NCBI RefSeq assembly: GCF_009882945.1
Contig: NZ_WTUY01000003.1
Location: 140,599 to 204,598, forward strand
Reading direction: 5' to 3'
Length of the DNA stretch: 64,000 nucleotides
Source of the DNA: Alcanivorax sp. DP30
GTDB taxonomy: Bacteria; Pseudomonadota; Gammaproteobacteria; Pseudomonadales; Alcanivoracaceae
Shown one piece after another: positions 1 through 9,245 of the stretch. The notes beneath the pieces are model-generated. The model saw only the letters and a program-made list of their open reading frames with translations. It had not been told where the DNA came from and did not search any database. Position numbers and translations under genes: made by a program. Each line of letters begins with the position of its first letter. Positions within the stretch are counted from its first letter, which is position 1.

Positions 1-58
1 CGCAAATAATACGGATTTATTTCCGCCTGACAAGGGGGAGAAAGGATTTTTTTCCCCT

Positions 59-727
59 TTACTGATAGTTTGTTGGATCTTTGACCAACGCTTCTTCAAA
101 ACCCAGCTTGCGCAACCGACAGCTGTCGCATTTACCACAGGCATTGCCGCTTTCATCGGCCTGGTAGCAGGACACCGTCAAGCCATAATCCAGCCCGAGA
201 TTCACGCCCTGACGAATGATGTCTGCCTTGCTGAGGTGCATCAGGGGCGTTTCAACACTGATGGGCCGGCCTTCAACACCAGCCTTGGTGGCCAGGCTTG
301 CCATGTTCTGGAAGGCTTCAATGAACTCAGGCCGGCAATCCGGGTAACCGGAGTAGTCCACGGCATTCACACCGATAAAGATTGCCTCGGCGTCCAACAC
401 TTCAGCCAGCCCCAGTGCCAGTGACAGGAAGACGGTATTGCGTGCGGGTACATAGGTAACCGGAATCCCGTCGCCGCCATCCTCGGGCACATCAATGCTG
501 TGATCAGTCAGGGCAGAGCCACCAATGCTGCCCATTCCCAAGGCCACCACGCGGTGACTGAGCGCACCCAGTGCCGCAGACACCCGTACGGCAGCGTCCA
601 GCTCCGCACGGGTGCGCTGGCCGTAATCGAACGCAATGGTGTGGCACTGGTAGCCCTGATCCCGGGCAATCGCCAGGCAGGTGGCAGAATCCAGTCCACC
701 GGACAGCAGCACGACAGCGTGTTTCAT
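59..727 (-). CDS. queC: 7-cyano-7-deazaguanine synthase QueC
   Basis: QueC makes preQ0 from 7-carboxy-7-deazaguanine, ammonia and ATP, a cytoplasmic step of queuosine synthesis. The N-terminal PP-loop [10 protein letters not shown] (residues 7-16) binds ATP. The C-terminal cysteine cluster (SCYQ...CGKCDSC, about residues 186-207) is the family's zinc site. The length of 222 residues is normal. It lies 15 bases downstream of queE on the same strand, so the two enzymes that follow each other in the pathway are probably cotranscribed behind the tol-pal genes. The start is an ATG. The 58 bases downstream hold only weak AT-rich dyads, and no clear terminator. Confidence 0.97.
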   Translation of the reverse strand: MKHAVVLLSGGLDSATCLAIARDQGYQCHTIAFDYGQRTRAELDAAVRVSAALGALSHRVVALGMGSIGGSALTDHSIDVPEDGGDGIPVTYVPARNTVFLSLALGLAEVLDAEAIFIGVNAVDYSGYPDCRPEFIEAFQNMASLATKAGVEGRPISVETPLMHLSKADIIRQGVNLGLDYGLTVSCYQADESGNACGKCDSCRLRKLGFEEALVKDPTNYQ

Positions 728-742
728 TCGGTAATGGCTCCT

Positions 743-1408
743 CTAACGGCCCCGGGCATCATTCCAGAGCAATTTGTGCAGTTGTAACTGAAAGCGCACC
801 GGCAGGCGGTCAGCCACAATCCAGTCCGCCAGATCTCCCGGTGCCAGCTGCCCCTGCACCGGGGAGAACAGCACATCCTCTACCCGCTCATGCAGTTGAT
901 GCTGATCCAGCATGAAACGTGCCCAGTCATAGTCCTTGCGGTCTGCCAGCACGAACTTGACCTGATGGTGCCGGCGCAAATGGGGGATATTCTCCAGCCG
1001 GTTATTATGCTGCTCCGCTGATCCCGGGGCTTTCAGGTCCATGACCACGGATACCCGCTCGTCTACCTGACTGATATCCATGGCGCCGCCGGTTTCCAGG
1101 CTGACCTCATAGCCCAGATCACAGAGAGCCACCAGTAAAGGCAGGCAATTTGGCTGGGCCAACGGTTCACCGCCGGTGACAGTGACGTAATTCGCCCCGT
1201 GGCTGGCCACTTCCTCGAGAATGGCATCCAGGGTCCACTTGTCCCCGCCCGAAAACGCATACTCGGTATCACACCAGACACAACGCTGGGGACAGCCGGT
1301 CAGGCGCACGAAAACCGTCGGGCGACCCACGGTTCTGGCTTCGCCCTGCAGGGAATGAAAGATTTCGGTAAGACGGAGTTCCACAGCCTCTCCTGAAAGC
1401 CGGGCCAT
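743..1408 (-). CDS. queE: 7-carboxy-7-deazaguanine synthase QueE
   Basis: QueE is a radical-SAM enzyme that contracts 6-carboxy-tetrahydropterin to 7-carboxy-7-deazaguanine. The cluster ligands are visible as C39, C43 and C46 (CPQRCVWC, a CxxxCxxC motif). They follow the family's N-terminal EIFHSLQGE signature at 15-23, and a glycine-rich TVTGGEPL SAM-binding segment comes later. At 221 residues it is a Pseudomonas-type QueE. It precedes queC with a 15-base gap and follows cpoB after about 80 bases, so it may be transcribed with the tol-pal genes or from its own promoter in that gap. Confidence 0.96.
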   Translation of the reverse strand: MARLSGEAVELRLTEIFHSLQGEARTVGRPTVFVRLTGCPQRCVWCDTEYAFSGGDKWTLDAILEEVASHGANYVTVTGGEPLAQPNCLPLLVALCDLGYEVSLETGGAMDISQVDERVSVVMDLKAPGSAEQHNNRLENIPHLRRHHQVKFVLADRKDYDWARFMLDQHQLHERVEDVLFSPVQGQLAPGDLADWIVADRLPVRFQLQLHKLLWNDARGR

Positions 1409-1489
1409 GGCGAAACCATGACCGGGGCGGAAATGCGGCGGATTCTATCACCTTTGCCGGCGTCTGTGCCGCCGGCATTGGCATGACAA

Positions 1490-2263
1490 TCAGCCGTTCA
1501 GCTGATCAAGAAGGGATTTCGCCTGGCTGACCTTGGTGGAATCGGGGTATTGCTTGATCAACTTGTGCAGATTGATCTTCGCTTCGGGCACCTTGCCGCT
1601 GCGAGCCTGCATCACCGCCAGGGTATAGAGGCTGGAGGGTGCCTTGCTATGATCCGGGTAGTTATCGACAACAGCCTGGAACTGCTCCATGGCCTTGTCG
1701 TTCTGGGGTGTCTTCTGGTTGCTGTAGACCTGCCCAAGCCAGAAATGGGCATGGCCCCGATACTGGCCATTGGGGAAATCCTTGAGATAGGCCTCAAAGG
1801 CTTCAGCCGCCGCGTCGAAATCACGACCTACCAGATGATCCTTGGCCGCATTATAGGCCTGTTTGTCTGCTTCCGGGTCAACCGGACCCGCAGCATCACC
1901 ACTCTCTGACTGCTCGGCAACGCCCTGTTCAGCCAGAGTATTAATTCGTGTATCCAGATCCAGGTAACGCTCGCGCTCGGCATCTTTCATTACCTGAAGT
2001 TCATGGCGCAGTTCTTCGATCTGCCCCTGGAGCATCTGGACCTGCTCCTCAAACTGTTGTTGCTGCTGCATCAACATGATCAACGCATCTTCACTGGCGG
2101 CCGGTGCGGGAGTTGCCCCCTTGTCGGCTGCGGCAGAGGCCATGCTGCGAGCAGTACTGCGATCTTCAATGGCCAGCGGCCCAGTACCCTGCGCATGTGC
2201 GCAGAGTACCAGGGAGCTGAGCAAGACGCCTGCGAACAGGCGTTTTGTCATCACTACTGTCAT
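1490..2263 (-). CDS. cpoB: Cell division coordinator CpoB (YbgF)
   Basis: CpoB is a periplasmic TPR protein that couples Tol-Pal constriction to septal peptidoglycan synthesis. A signal peptide of about 24 residues ends near AHA. A glutamine-rich coiled coil (about 63-115, with a run of five Q) gives the trimerisation stalk. The C-terminal half holds three TPR-like repeats, as in other YbgF proteins. The ATG begins 3 bases after the pal stop codon, so it is translationally close to pal. The length (257) and position at the end of tol-pal match the family. A second in-frame ATG four codons later is an alternative start. Confidence 0.94.
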   Translation of the reverse strand: MTVVMTKRLFAGVLLSSLVLCAHAQGTGPLAIEDRSTARSMASAAADKGATPAPAASEDALIMLMQQQQQFEEQVQMLQGQIEELRHELQVMKDAERERYLDLDTRINTLAEQGVAEQSESGDAAGPVDPEADKQAYNAAKDHLVGRDFDAAAEAFEAYLKDFPNGQYRGHAHFWLGQVYSNQKTPQNDKAMEQFQAVVDNYPDHSKAPSSLYTLAVMQARSGKVPEAKINLHKLIKQYPDSTKVSQAKSLLDQLNG

Positions 2264-2266
2264 CGC

Positions 2267-2836
2267 TTACGGACGGCCAGCAGTGTAGTTCAGTTCAACG
2301 CGACGGTTCTTGGCCCAATCCATTTCAGAATGGCCGAAAGCCGCAGGCTTCTCTTCACCGTAGGACACGACTTCGATCTGGGAAGCAGATACGCCCTGAA
2401 CACGCAGGAACTTCTCTACCGCCTTGGAACGACGCTCGGACAGAGCCACGTTGTACTCACGGGTACCGCGCTCGTCAGCGTGACCTTCCAGACGCACTTT
2501 GGCGTTGGCGTTGTTCTTCAGGTGAGTCGCGTGAGCACGCAGAGTCTCGAAAGCAGCAGCCGGAACGGTGTTGCTGTCGAATGCGAAGTAGATCACCTTG
2601 CTGTTGGTGGTACCGTCATAGTTGGACGGATGGTTGTAGAAGTTGTCAGCAGTCATCGGGATGCTGCTGGTGTCCGGCTTGGCCGGAGCAGTGGGTTCTA
2701 CCGGGGTTACCGGAGCAACTTCAGTCTGCTCAGCGGTATCGGTAGCGGATGTGTCTTCTTCAGTCGGCGTGCTGGAACAAGCGGCCAGCGCGGCAGCCAA
2801 CATCAGGGCGAACAGCGGGTTGAGAAATGAACGCAT
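2267..2836 (-). CDS. pal: Peptidoglycan-associated lipoprotein Pal
   Basis: Pal is the outer-membrane lipoprotein that binds peptidoglycan and TolB and holds the outer membrane to the wall during constriction. A lipoprotein signal ends in a LAAC lipobox with C20. A Thr/Pro/Ala linker of about 50 residues follows. The OmpA-like domain (about 80-185) carries the expected GHADERGTREYN motif, which contains peptidoglycan-binding residues. The gene lies between tolB and cpoB on the same strand. The length of 189 residues is normal for Pseudomonas-type Pal. Confidence 0.97.
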   Translation of the reverse strand: MRSFLNPLFALMLAAALAACSSTPTEEDTSATDTAEQTEVAPVTPVEPTAPAKPDTSSIPMTADNFYNHPSNYDGTTNSKVIYFAFDSNTVPAAAFETLRAHATHLKNNANAKVRLEGHADERGTREYNVALSERRSKAVEKFLRVQGVSASQIEVVSYGEEKPAAFGHSEMDWAKNRRVELNYTAGRP

Positions 2837-2917
2837 GAAAAGCTCCTATTATTTCCTAAGTTTGGACTCCGAGAACCTGGCGAATTCCGAGTGACTCCTT
2901 GCACACTCAAAATTCTG

Positions 2918-4195
2918 TCAGAGGAACGGCGACCATGCCGGTTCTCTGACTTCCCCTTCCTTCGACGGCAGCTCAACTTTCACTCTGCCATCGATGGATA
3001 CGGCTTCCAGAACCCCCGTTCCCCGGTCTTGCGTCCCGTAAATTACCATACTTCCATTGGGTGCAACACTGGGAGACTCATCCATATCAGTACGGGTCAC
3101 AATATTGAATGTGCCCCGCTGGAGGTCCTGGACACCGACATTGAAACTTCCATTTCGTCGGTGCACATAAACTAGATAGCGCCCGTCAGGCGTCACATCC
3201 GGGCGCGCATTATAAGCACCCTGGAAGGAAACGCGTCTGACGGACTTATCATTTATGTTCAGTTTATAGATCTGCGGCCCGCCTGAACGACTGGATGTGA
3301 ACACCAGGTTCTCGCCATCCGGCAACCAGCGTGGCTCGGTATCGATACCATAATGATTGGTCAACCGGGTCAGCGCCTTGGTAGTGATATCCAGCACGTA
3401 GATTTCCGGATTGCCGTCACGGGACAGGGTCAATGCCAGTTTCTGCCCATCCGGCGACCAGTCCGGTGCACCATTAATGCCCTTGAAACTGGACACCTTT
3501 TCTCGCTGGGTGGTCGCCAGTTCATGGACATAAATGGCCGGCAGGCCGCGATCTTCAAAAGACACGTAAGTAACCTTGCGGCCGTCCGGCGACCAGGCCG
3601 GACTCATGATCGGTTCCTTGCTGCGCAGAATCGTGGTCACACGGTGTCCGTCCGCATCAGCATACTGCAACTGGTACGGGTTGGCGGCTCCGCGGTTATG
3701 GGTCACATACAGAATCTTGGTAGAAAAGGCGCCGGGAATACCGGTTAGCTGTTCATAGATACGGTCGCTAATGGCATGAGCCACATCGCGCAGCTGAGAA
3801 ACCGGCGGGCGGTAGGTTTCCTCCAGCAGTTTCACTTCGCTGCTGACATCGTACAGCGCGTAGCTGATCTCATAACCTCCGCTTTCCAGAGCCTTCATGG
3901 TGCCAGCCACAATGTATTCCATGCCAAGCACACGAAAATCCCGGTAAATCACTTCGCTCTGTTTTGACGGGCGACTGAGCATGTCTTCTGCCGGCAGCGG
4001 CTTGAACTGGCCACTGCGATGCAGATCCGCCGCCACAATGGCAGATACATCTTCCGGCGCTCCCTGCGAACCGGCAAAGGGCACCACCGCAATCGGCACG
4101 GCATCTACCCGCCCTTCAGTAACCTTGATGAGAAGCTCAGCTCTGGCGACCGTACTGGACAGCAATATCACCAATAACAACGCGATACGACTCAC
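2918..4195 (-). CDS. tolB: Tol-Pal system beta-propeller protein TolB
   Basis: TolB is the periplasmic propeller that shuttles between Pal and TolA. A Sec signal peptide ends at about ARA (residue 19). An N-terminal D1 domain follows (about 20-160). The rest is a six-bladed propeller whose blades carry SPAWSPDGRK-, APDWSPDGQK- and EPRWLPDGEN-type repeats. The length of 425 residues is normal. The ATG overlaps the end of tolA by 4 bases, which implies translational coupling. The gap of about 80 bases to pal may contain a second promoter, but I could not point to one. Confidence 0.97.
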   Translation of the reverse strand: MSRIALLLVILLSSTVARAELLIKVTEGRVDAVPIAVVPFAGSQGAPEDVSAIVAADLHRSGQFKPLPAEDMLSRPSKQSEVIYRDFRVLGMEYIVAGTMKALESGGYEISYALYDVSSEVKLLEETYRPPVSQLRDVAHAISDRIYEQLTGIPGAFSTKILYVTHNRGAANPYQLQYADADGHRVTTILRSKEPIMSPAWSPDGRKVTYVSFEDRGLPAIYVHELATTQREKVSSFKGINGAPDWSPDGQKLALTLSRDGNPEIYVLDITTKALTRLTNHYGIDTEPRWLPDGENLVFTSSRSGGPQIYKLNINDKSVRRVSFQGAYNARPDVTPDGRYLVYVHRRNGSFNVGVQDLQRGTFNIVTRTDMDESPSVAPNGSMVIYGTQDRGTGVLEAVSIDGRVKVELPSKEGEVREPAWSPFL

Positions 4196-4971
4196 TGCGA
4201 CACTCCTGTTGGCTCAAATATCATTAAAAATGAGCGAAATTCTTTATCAAACAAGGCCCCTGAGGGCACCGGCAATGGTGCCGCCAACTGCACAGCCTTG
4301 ATCACCGATTCATCAAATTGTGGGTAGCCACTTGACTTGACCACTGATACATCCAGCACATCACCGCCCGGAATAGTCCGAATTCGCACGGTTGTCTGCA
4401 GATCATTGCGTCCTCGGTAAGTGCCGGGAATCCGCCAGCGCTGTTTTACCGCGGCCCGAATCGCATCACTGTGGCTTGCCACCTCCACGTCGGACTGATC
4501 TGCATTGCTCGCCGCATCTTCCGCTTCATCCGCGGCAGGCTCCGGCTTGCTGTCCATCTCAATTTCTTCGTCTGCCAGCATCTCTTCCAGGCTGGGCTCC
4601 TCGATCTCCGGAATGTCAGGTTTGGGATCGGGCTTCGGCGCCGGTTTTGGTTTCGGTTCCGGTTTTGCCGCCGGTTTGGGCTTCTCTGCCGGTTTCGGCT
4701 TGGGCTTTTCCACCGGCTTTGGTTTTTCCTTCGGCTTTGGCTTCGGCTTTTCAACCGGTTTCGGTTTTGGGGCCGGCTTCTTCTCAGGCGTCGGTTTTGC
4801 CACAGGCGCCTTCTTCTGCTTGGACGTTTCCACCATGGTGGCTTTCACATGAGGCGGGATTACCGGCGCCTTGTGCAGTACCGGATCCGTGCTCCAGCTG
4901 AACACCAGAAGTCCAAACACCAACAGGTGAATGAAAAGGGTGAACGCAATCGCAACCTGACGATCACTCAT
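4192..4971 (-). CDS. tolA: Cell envelope integrity protein TolA
   Basis: TolA links the TolQR proton motor to TolB and Pal across the periplasm. One N-terminal membrane helix (about 9-28) anchors it. The C-terminal globular domain (about 165-259) binds TolB and is the conserved part. The middle is unusual: instead of the long Ala/Glu/Lys helix of the E. coli protein, residues about 50-125 are a Lys-Pro repeat (KPKPVEK, KPAEKPK, PKPKPAPK) like the periplasmic spacer of TonB. The protein is therefore short, 259 residues against about 420 in E. coli. Context between tolR and tolB, with overlaps on both sides, makes TolA certain over TonB. Confidence 0.95.
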   Translation of the reverse strand: MSDRQVAIAFTLFIHLLVFGLLVFSWSTDPVLHKAPVIPPHVKATMVETSKQKKAPVAKPTPEKKPAPKPKPVEKPKPKPKEKPKPVEKPKPKPAEKPKPAAKPEPKPKPAPKPDPKPDIPEIEEPSLEEMLADEEIEMDSKPEPAADEAEDAASNADQSDVEVASHSDAIRAAVKQRWRIPGTYRGRNDLQTTVRIRTIPGGDVLDVSVVKSSGYPQFDESVIKAVQLAAPLPVPSGALFDKEFRSFLMIFEPTGVSQ

Positions 4972-5401
4972 TGCTGCCTGCAGGCTCCGTCACCAGACCC
5001 AGCTGGGTAATGCCTGCTTCCTGAAGGGCCGCCATCAGCGAAATGACACTGGAGTAAGCCACCTTGCTGTCACCTTCCACCAGAAACAGGGTTTCGGGCT
5101 TGTGCTTGTGGATACGAAGCACATGCCCTTTTACCGTTTCCAGACTGGCGGATTTCTGGCTATCGCCACCCACGTCAATGTAGTAACTGCCATCCGCCTT
5201 CACGGAGACAATGACGGGTTCATTCTTGGTGGTATCAATCGGCGCACTGTTGCTGTCAGGCAAGTCCACATTAATGCCCTGGGTCATCATTGGTGCTGTC
5301 GCCATGAAGATAACCAGCAGCACCAGCATCACATCGATGTAGGGCACCACATTCATCTCGGCAACCAGCTTGCGCGGCACCCGTATCTTCACGCCATTCA
5401 T
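4964..5401 (-). CDS. tolR: Proton motor subunit TolR
   Basis: TolR is an ExbD-family inner-membrane protein that forms the proton channel with TolQ. It has a single transmembrane helix (about 20-38) with the proton-carrying aspartate in PYIDVMLVLLVIFM, then a periplasmic domain. The length of 145 residues is typical. It starts 3 bases after tolQ stops and overlaps tolA by 8 bases, which is the tight packing usual for this complex. Confidence 0.97.
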   Translation of the reverse strand: MNGVKIRVPRKLVAEMNVVPYIDVMLVLLVIFMATAPMMTQGINVDLPDSNSAPIDTTKNEPVIVSVKADGSYYIDVGGDSQKSASLETVKGHVLRIHKHKPETLFLVEGDSKVAYSSVISLMAALQEAGITQLGLVTEPAGSNE

Positions 5402-5404
5402 GGA

Positions 5405-6091
5405 TCAGGCTCCCCGCCCGTGTGCCTGACGGTGAAGCACAGAGGAAAATTCCTCCGCGAACATTTCATTTTCGGTCAGCAGGGAATCACTCTGTGCGGA
5501 GAATCGGTTGTAGGCCATGACAGCCGGGATGGCCGCAAACAAGCCGATAGCTGTGGCAATCAACGCTTCAGCAATACCCGGCGCAACCACACTAAGGGTC
5601 GCCTGCTTGACATTGGCCAGCGCCATAAAGGAATTCATGATCCCCCACACGGTACCGAACAGGCCCACATAGGGGCTGGTGGAACCCACCGTAGCAAGAA
5701 ACGGAAGATGCTTGGTAAGACGGGTCTGTTCACGCTGCAGGGCCACGCGCATGGCACGCTGGCTGCCGTCCATTACCGCGTCGGCACTGCGGGAGCTTTT
5801 GGAAAGGCGCACAAATTCCTGGAAGCCAGCACGAAAAATGGATTCAGTGCCGGAATCCGGGTGCGGATTTTCCCGACTTTTCTTGTACAGGGAAGCCAGA
5901 TCATCACTGGACCAGAACGTCTCTTCGAAGGCTCTGCCGGCTTTCTCCGCTCGGCTCAACACCCGGAAGCGGCCCACAATCATGTACCAGGACGTCAGTG
6001 ACGCCAGAATCAATAGCGCCATCACCAGCTGCACCACAATGGTAGCGTTACTGATCAAACTGACAACCGACATGCTGGATGCCTCAACCAT
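5405..6091 (-). CDS. tolQ: Proton motor subunit TolQ
   Basis: TolQ is the MotA/ExbB-family inner-membrane subunit of the Tol motor. It has a first membrane helix near residues 18-40 and two more in the C-terminal half, with the conserved VGSTSPYVGLFGTVWGIM segment before helix 2. I chose the ATG at 6091 because AAGGAG lies nine bases upstream and it gives the standard 228 residues starting MVEASSM. The open frame extends further upstream inside ybgC without family similarity. The start overlaps the ybgC stop by 8 bases. Confidence 0.95.
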   Translation of the reverse strand: MVEASSMSVVSLISNATIVVQLVMALLILASLTSWYMIVGRFRVLSRAEKAGRAFEETFWSSDDLASLYKKSRENPHPDSGTESIFRAGFQEFVRLSKSSRSADAVMDGSQRAMRVALQREQTRLTKHLPFLATVGSTSPYVGLFGTVWGIMNSFMALANVKQATLSVVAPGIAEALIATAIGLFAAIPAVMAYNRFSAQSDSLLTENEMFAEEFSSVLHRQAHGRGA

Positions 6092-6527
6092 TGAGCCCTT
6101 CTCCTTCGCTGGCTGCGATAAATTCTTTGTATAAAGCCTCAGGAATGCCTGTCGGCTTGAGTGTGTCTGCCGCCACACAGGCCACCTTGATCTCGGCCTG
6201 ACACAGCAATGTCTTTCCCCGACGCACCTGCTGATCAAACAGCAGCGTGGCCTTGCCCAGCTTTTTCAGTCTTGCACTCACCTGCAGGGCATCATCAATG
6301 CGCGCCGGCTGGCGATACTGCACGTTGGCCGAATGAACTACAAACTGAAAATTGTCATCGGCCAGGGCGTAGTGCTGGTAACCCAACGTTCGCAGGTATT
6401 CAGTGCGCGCCCGCTCCATGAATTTCAGGTAGTTCACGTAATACACGATGCCACCGGCGTCAGTGTCTTCGATGTAGACGCGCACCGGGAGGGTAAATTC
6501 CCCACTTTGCTGTTTTTTTTCAATCAT
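6084..6527 (-). CDS. ybgC: Acyl-CoA thioesterase YbgC, Tol-Pal associated
   Basis: YbgC is a cytoplasmic hotdog-fold thioesterase that is almost always the first gene of tol-pal clusters. The family signature [17 protein letters not shown] is present near residues 20-36, with the catalytic aspartate in DTD. The ATG at 6527 overlaps the ruvB stop in an ATGATTGA arrangement. An ATG at 6542 would add five residues and is the alternative start. Neither has a strong ribosome-binding site. The gene ties the ruv and tol operons together. Confidence 0.95.
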   Translation of the reverse strand: MIEKKQQSGEFTLPVRVYIEDTDAGGIVYYVNYLKFMERARTEYLRTLGYQHYALADDNFQFVVHSANVQYRQPARIDDALQVSARLKKLGKATLLFDQQVRRGKTLLCQAEIKVACVAADTLKPTGIPEALYKEFIAASEGEGLNG

Positions 6528-7548
6528 TAAACAAATCGCCATCCCGACGGGGGGACTTCAGCCCAAAATGCCGCCAGGCATGGTTGGTAACGGTGCGTCC
6601 ACGCGGGGTACGCTGAATGAAACCCTGCTGGATCAAATAGGGCTCCACCACTTCCTCCAGGGTCCCGGCGTCCTCATTCAGTGCCGCCGCCAGCGACTCC
6701 AGCCCCACGGGTCCGCCATCAAACTTGTGCATAATCATGTCCAGCAATCGCCGGTCGGTGCTATCAAGGCCGCAACTGTCCACCTCAAGCATGTCCAGCG
6801 CCCTCTGTGCCATCACCTCGGTGATGTTCCCATCCCCTTTCACCTGGGCATAATCGCGAACCCGGCGCAGCAGGCGATTGCCGATTCGCGGTGTGCCCCG
6901 TGAACGGCGCGCCACTTCCAGCGCCCCGGCATCATCAATGGGAATGGAGAGAATGTCACAGGCTCTTTGCACAATTCCTGCCAGATCCTCCACAGAATAG
7001 AACTCCAGGCGCTGCACAATGCCAAAACGGTCACGTAATGGCGCCGTCAGCAGGCCCGCGCGAGTGGTGGCACCCACCAGGGTAAAAGGCGGCAAATCCA
7101 GTTTGATGGAGCGGGCAGCAGGGCCTTCACCGATCATGATATCCAGCTGGTAGTCTTCCATGGCCGGATAGAGTATCTCTTCCACTACCGGGGAGAGCCG
7201 GTGGATTTCATCCACGAACAGCACATCCCCTTCTTCCAGATTGGTAAGGATGGCCGCCAGATCGCCGGCCTTTTCCAGCACAGGACCCGATGTGGACTTG
7301 AGTTCGCAGCCCATTTCACGGGCAATAATGTGCGCAAGGGTGGTCTTGCCCAGGCCGGGCGGACCAAAGATCAGGGTATGGTCAAGGGCTTCATGGCGAC
7401 CACGGGCAGCATCGATGAAGATCTCCATGCGCTCGCGGACTTTAGGCTGGCCATGGTAATCGGCCAGACTGGAGGGGCGGATGGCCCGATCCTGTTGCTC
7501 TTCCTGACTGCCTTCGGCGGCCGCAGATATAAGTCGTTCGTTATCCAT
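6520..7548 (-). CDS. ruvB: Holliday junction branch-migration ATPase RuvB
   Basis: RuvB is the AAA+ hexameric motor that moves Holliday junctions together with RuvA. Walker [13 protein letters not shown] and Walker B FVDEIHRL are present, the family arginine-finger region follows, and a C-terminal winged-helix domain ends the protein. The ATG at 7548 gives 342 residues and begins MDNERLI, in register with known RuvB proteins. A TTG sixteen codons upstream would extend the frame, but it adds sequence not seen in the family. The gap of 121 bases from ruvA may hold a separate promoter. It overlaps ybgC downstream. Confidence 0.96.
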   Translation of the reverse strand: MDNERLISAAAEGSQEEQQDRAIRPSSLADYHGQPKVRERMEIFIDAARGRHEALDHTLIFGPPGLGKTTLAHIIAREMGCELKSTSGPVLEKAGDLAAILTNLEEGDVLFVDEIHRLSPVVEEILYPAMEDYQLDIMIGEGPAARSIKLDLPPFTLVGATTRAGLLTAPLRDRFGIVQRLEFYSVEDLAGIVQRACDILSIPIDDAGALEVARRSRGTPRIGNRLLRRVRDYAQVKGDGNITEVMAQRALDMLEVDSCGLDSTDRRLLDMIMHKFDGGPVGLESLAAALNEDAGTLEEVVEPYLIQQGFIQRTPRGRTVTNHAWRHFGLKSPRRDGDLFND

Positions 7549-7669
7549 GGTTGCGGTAAAACCGCCTCTGCCCGGTGATTCGTTATCAATATACAAGGTG
7601 CGGCTAGCGTAACCCAGCCGACTACCCGGCGGCTATTGCTGTTATCACAGTTATAGCGAAGTTTATTGA

Positions 7670-8269
7670 CTACCGCGCCAGGTTTTTCAGGGCCATACGG
7701 ATGATTTGCTCGCTGGTGGCGCCCTCTTCCGCCACTTTGCTCACGGCAGCCACTGCGTCCTTGCTGCGGTAGCCCAGCGCCTCCAGCGCCGCAATGGCAT
7801 CGCTGCGCGCATCATCGTCCGGCGTCAAAGACAGCCGCCCCGGCAGACTGGCTGGCCCACCATCGATCTTGTCCATGCGGTCGCTCATTTCAATGACCAG
7901 CCGCTCGGCGGTTTTCTTGCCGATGCCGGGCACTTTTACGAGAGTGCCGGAATCCTGATCCTGAATGCACTGTGCCAGACGGTCCGCCTCGATTCCGGAG
8001 AGAATCGCCAGCCCCATTTTCGGCCCCACCCCATTGACCTTGATCAGCGCCCGGAACAACTCGCGCTCGTAGCGGCTGGAGAACCCATAAAGAAGCTGAG
8101 CATCTTCACGAACCACAAAATGGGTATGCAGTGTGAGCGGCTGGCCCGTTTCCGGCAGTTCGTAGAACACCGTCATCGGCGCTTCCACTTCGTAACCCAC
8201 GCCATTCACATCCAGCAGCAGCACCGGGGGACGCTTTTCCAGCAGGGTGCCACGCAGTTGTCCAATCAT
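7670..8269 (-). CDS. ruvA: Holliday junction DNA helicase subunit RuvA
   Basis: RuvA tetramers clamp the four-way junction and load RuvB. The N-terminal OB fold begins MIGQLRGTL. The two helix-hairpin-helix motifs are seen as VNGVGPKMGLAIL and VPGIGKKTAERLV. The C-terminal RuvB-contacting domain (about 150-199) has the EALGYRSKDA signature. The length of 199 residues is normal. It follows ruvC by 25 bases on the same strand. Confidence 0.97.
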   Translation of the reverse strand: MIGQLRGTLLEKRPPVLLLDVNGVGYEVEAPMTVFYELPETGQPLTLHTHFVVREDAQLLYGFSSRYERELFRALIKVNGVGPKMGLAILSGIEADRLAQCIQDQDSGTLVKVPGIGKKTAERLVIEMSDRMDKIDGGPASLPGRLSLTPDDDARSDAIAALEALGYRSKDAVAAVSKVAEEGATSEQIIRMALKNLAR

Positions 8270-8294
8270 GCCGAATCCTTAAAGACTGCCTTGG

Positions 8295-8813
8295 TTATCG
8301 TATGCGGCGGTTTCTCACCGCCGTTGCGCCCGCCATACGGGCAAGAGAAACACGCATATGGGCATGGCAAAGTGCAATGGCCAGGGCATCGGCGGCATCT
8401 TCCTGGGGGCGCTTGTCCAGCCCCAGCAGATGTTTGACCATTTCCCCTACCTGGACCTTCTCAGCACTGCCCTTGCCCACCACTGCCTGTTTGACCTGAC
8501 GGGCAGAGTATTCAAACACCGGCAACGATGCCTGCATGACCGCCGCAATAGCTGCCCCGCGGGCCTGACCCAGCTTGAGTGCAGAATCCGCATTGCGCGC
8601 CATGAAAACCTTCTCGATGCTCACTTCCGCCGGACCGTATTCCTTCACCACCTGATCGATGCCGACAAAGATTTCCCCCAGCCGTGGCGGAATTTCCTTG
8701 TGGGTGGTGGAAATGGTGCCAAAGGCCACCGCCCGGGACCGATTCCCCACGTGCTCAACCAGACCATAGCCGGTATGCCGCGAACCGGGATCGATGCCGA
8801 GAATCAATGCCAT
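8295..8813 (-). CDS. ruvC: Holliday junction resolvase RuvC
   Basis: RuvC is the dimeric endonuclease that cuts Holliday junctions. The first catalytic aspartate is in [13 protein letters not shown] (residues 5-17). The family motif [19 protein letters not shown] supplies the second acidic residue, and the [14 protein letters not shown] segment supplies the remaining pair. The length of 172 residues is typical. It is the first gene of the ruvC-ruvA-ruvB series and follows yebC across a 432-base repeat-filled gap, so it may use its own promoter. Confidence 0.97.
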   Translation of the reverse strand: MALILGIDPGSRHTGYGLVEHVGNRSRAVAFGTISTTHKEIPPRLGEIFVGIDQVVKEYGPAEVSIEKVFMARNADSALKLGQARGAAIAAVMQASLPVFEYSARQVKQAVVGKGSAEKVQVGEMVKHLLGLDKRPQEDAADALAIALCHAHMRVSLARMAGATAVRNRRIR

Positions 8814-8973
8814 AACTGTTTGACCGAAAATGGAAAATCTGCGTCAGTTGTACCGAAAGACTGTCCAGATGTCCAGTTAGTTAAAATACGCTGCATGCAG
8901 CACGCGAAAGTGTTCGGTCTGGGCTGCCGGTAATGGTCAGGCCTGCGTTTCTGACAAGGTAAAAAGGGACGAA

Positions 8974-9176
8974 GAGTTTAGTGGCGAGTTTCGAGGAGCG
9001 CGTTTCGAAAGGCAAAACCGGCAATAAGAGGCAACACGCCAGATCACTTCGCGAGCAAGCAAGCTCCCGCAATAAAACAGGATGCCCGCCCCACTCTATT
9101 GTGTCCTGCGGGCTGCTGCGGGAGCGTGCCTGCACGCGAATTTGCCTTTCGCAACCCGAAACTCGTAACTCCACCC
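8974..9176. repeat. Heptamer-bounded element A (GTTNCGA family) enclosing a REP pair
   Basis: The left array is six in-phase heptamers: GAGTTTA, GTGGCGA, GTTTCGA, GGAGCGC, GTTTCGA, AAGGCAA (8974-9015). The right array is the inverse: TTGCCTT, TCGCAAC, CCGAAAC, TCGTAAC, TCCACCC (9142-9176). Between them, 9051-9071 and about 9117-9137 are facing REP-like hairpins ending in CTCCCGCA/TGCGGGAG. The element lies upstream of ruvC and just beyond the yebC 3' end. Confidence 0.7.
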
Positions 9177-9181
9177 TGAAA

Positions 9182-9216
9182 AGCAAAAACCCCGGGAGAT
9201 CCGGGGTTTTGCTTTT
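9182..9216 (-). terminator. Rho-independent terminator of yebC
   Basis: A perfect ten-pair stem AAAACCCCGG/CCGGGGTTTT surrounds a GAGAT loop, with T-rich flanks on both sides. It sits 30 bases after the yebC stop and could work in both directions. Confidence 0.8.
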
Positions 9217-9245
9217 ACTCGCAGCTTGTAGCTCGCAGCCTGCGG

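Larger units (their letters stand above)
8814..9245. other. Gene-free ruvC-yebC gap with heptamer element and REP pair
   Basis: No gene is supported in this 432-base stretch. It holds inverted heptamer arrays (8974-9015 and 9142-9176) around two facing REP hairpins (9051-9137), then the yebC terminator, then four one-sided heptamers (9217-9244, ACTCGCA, GCTTGTA, GCTCGCA, GCCTGCG) next to the yebC stop. Open frames here are repeat sequence. Confidence 0.75.

Noticed and set aside
47-66. Terminator hairpin after queC
   Set aside because: AAAGG...CCTTT dyad is weak and overlaps the stop codon; not strong enough to call.
8881-9186. 101-codon frame in the ruvC-yebC gap
   Set aside because: It lies entirely in heptamer and REP repeat sequence.
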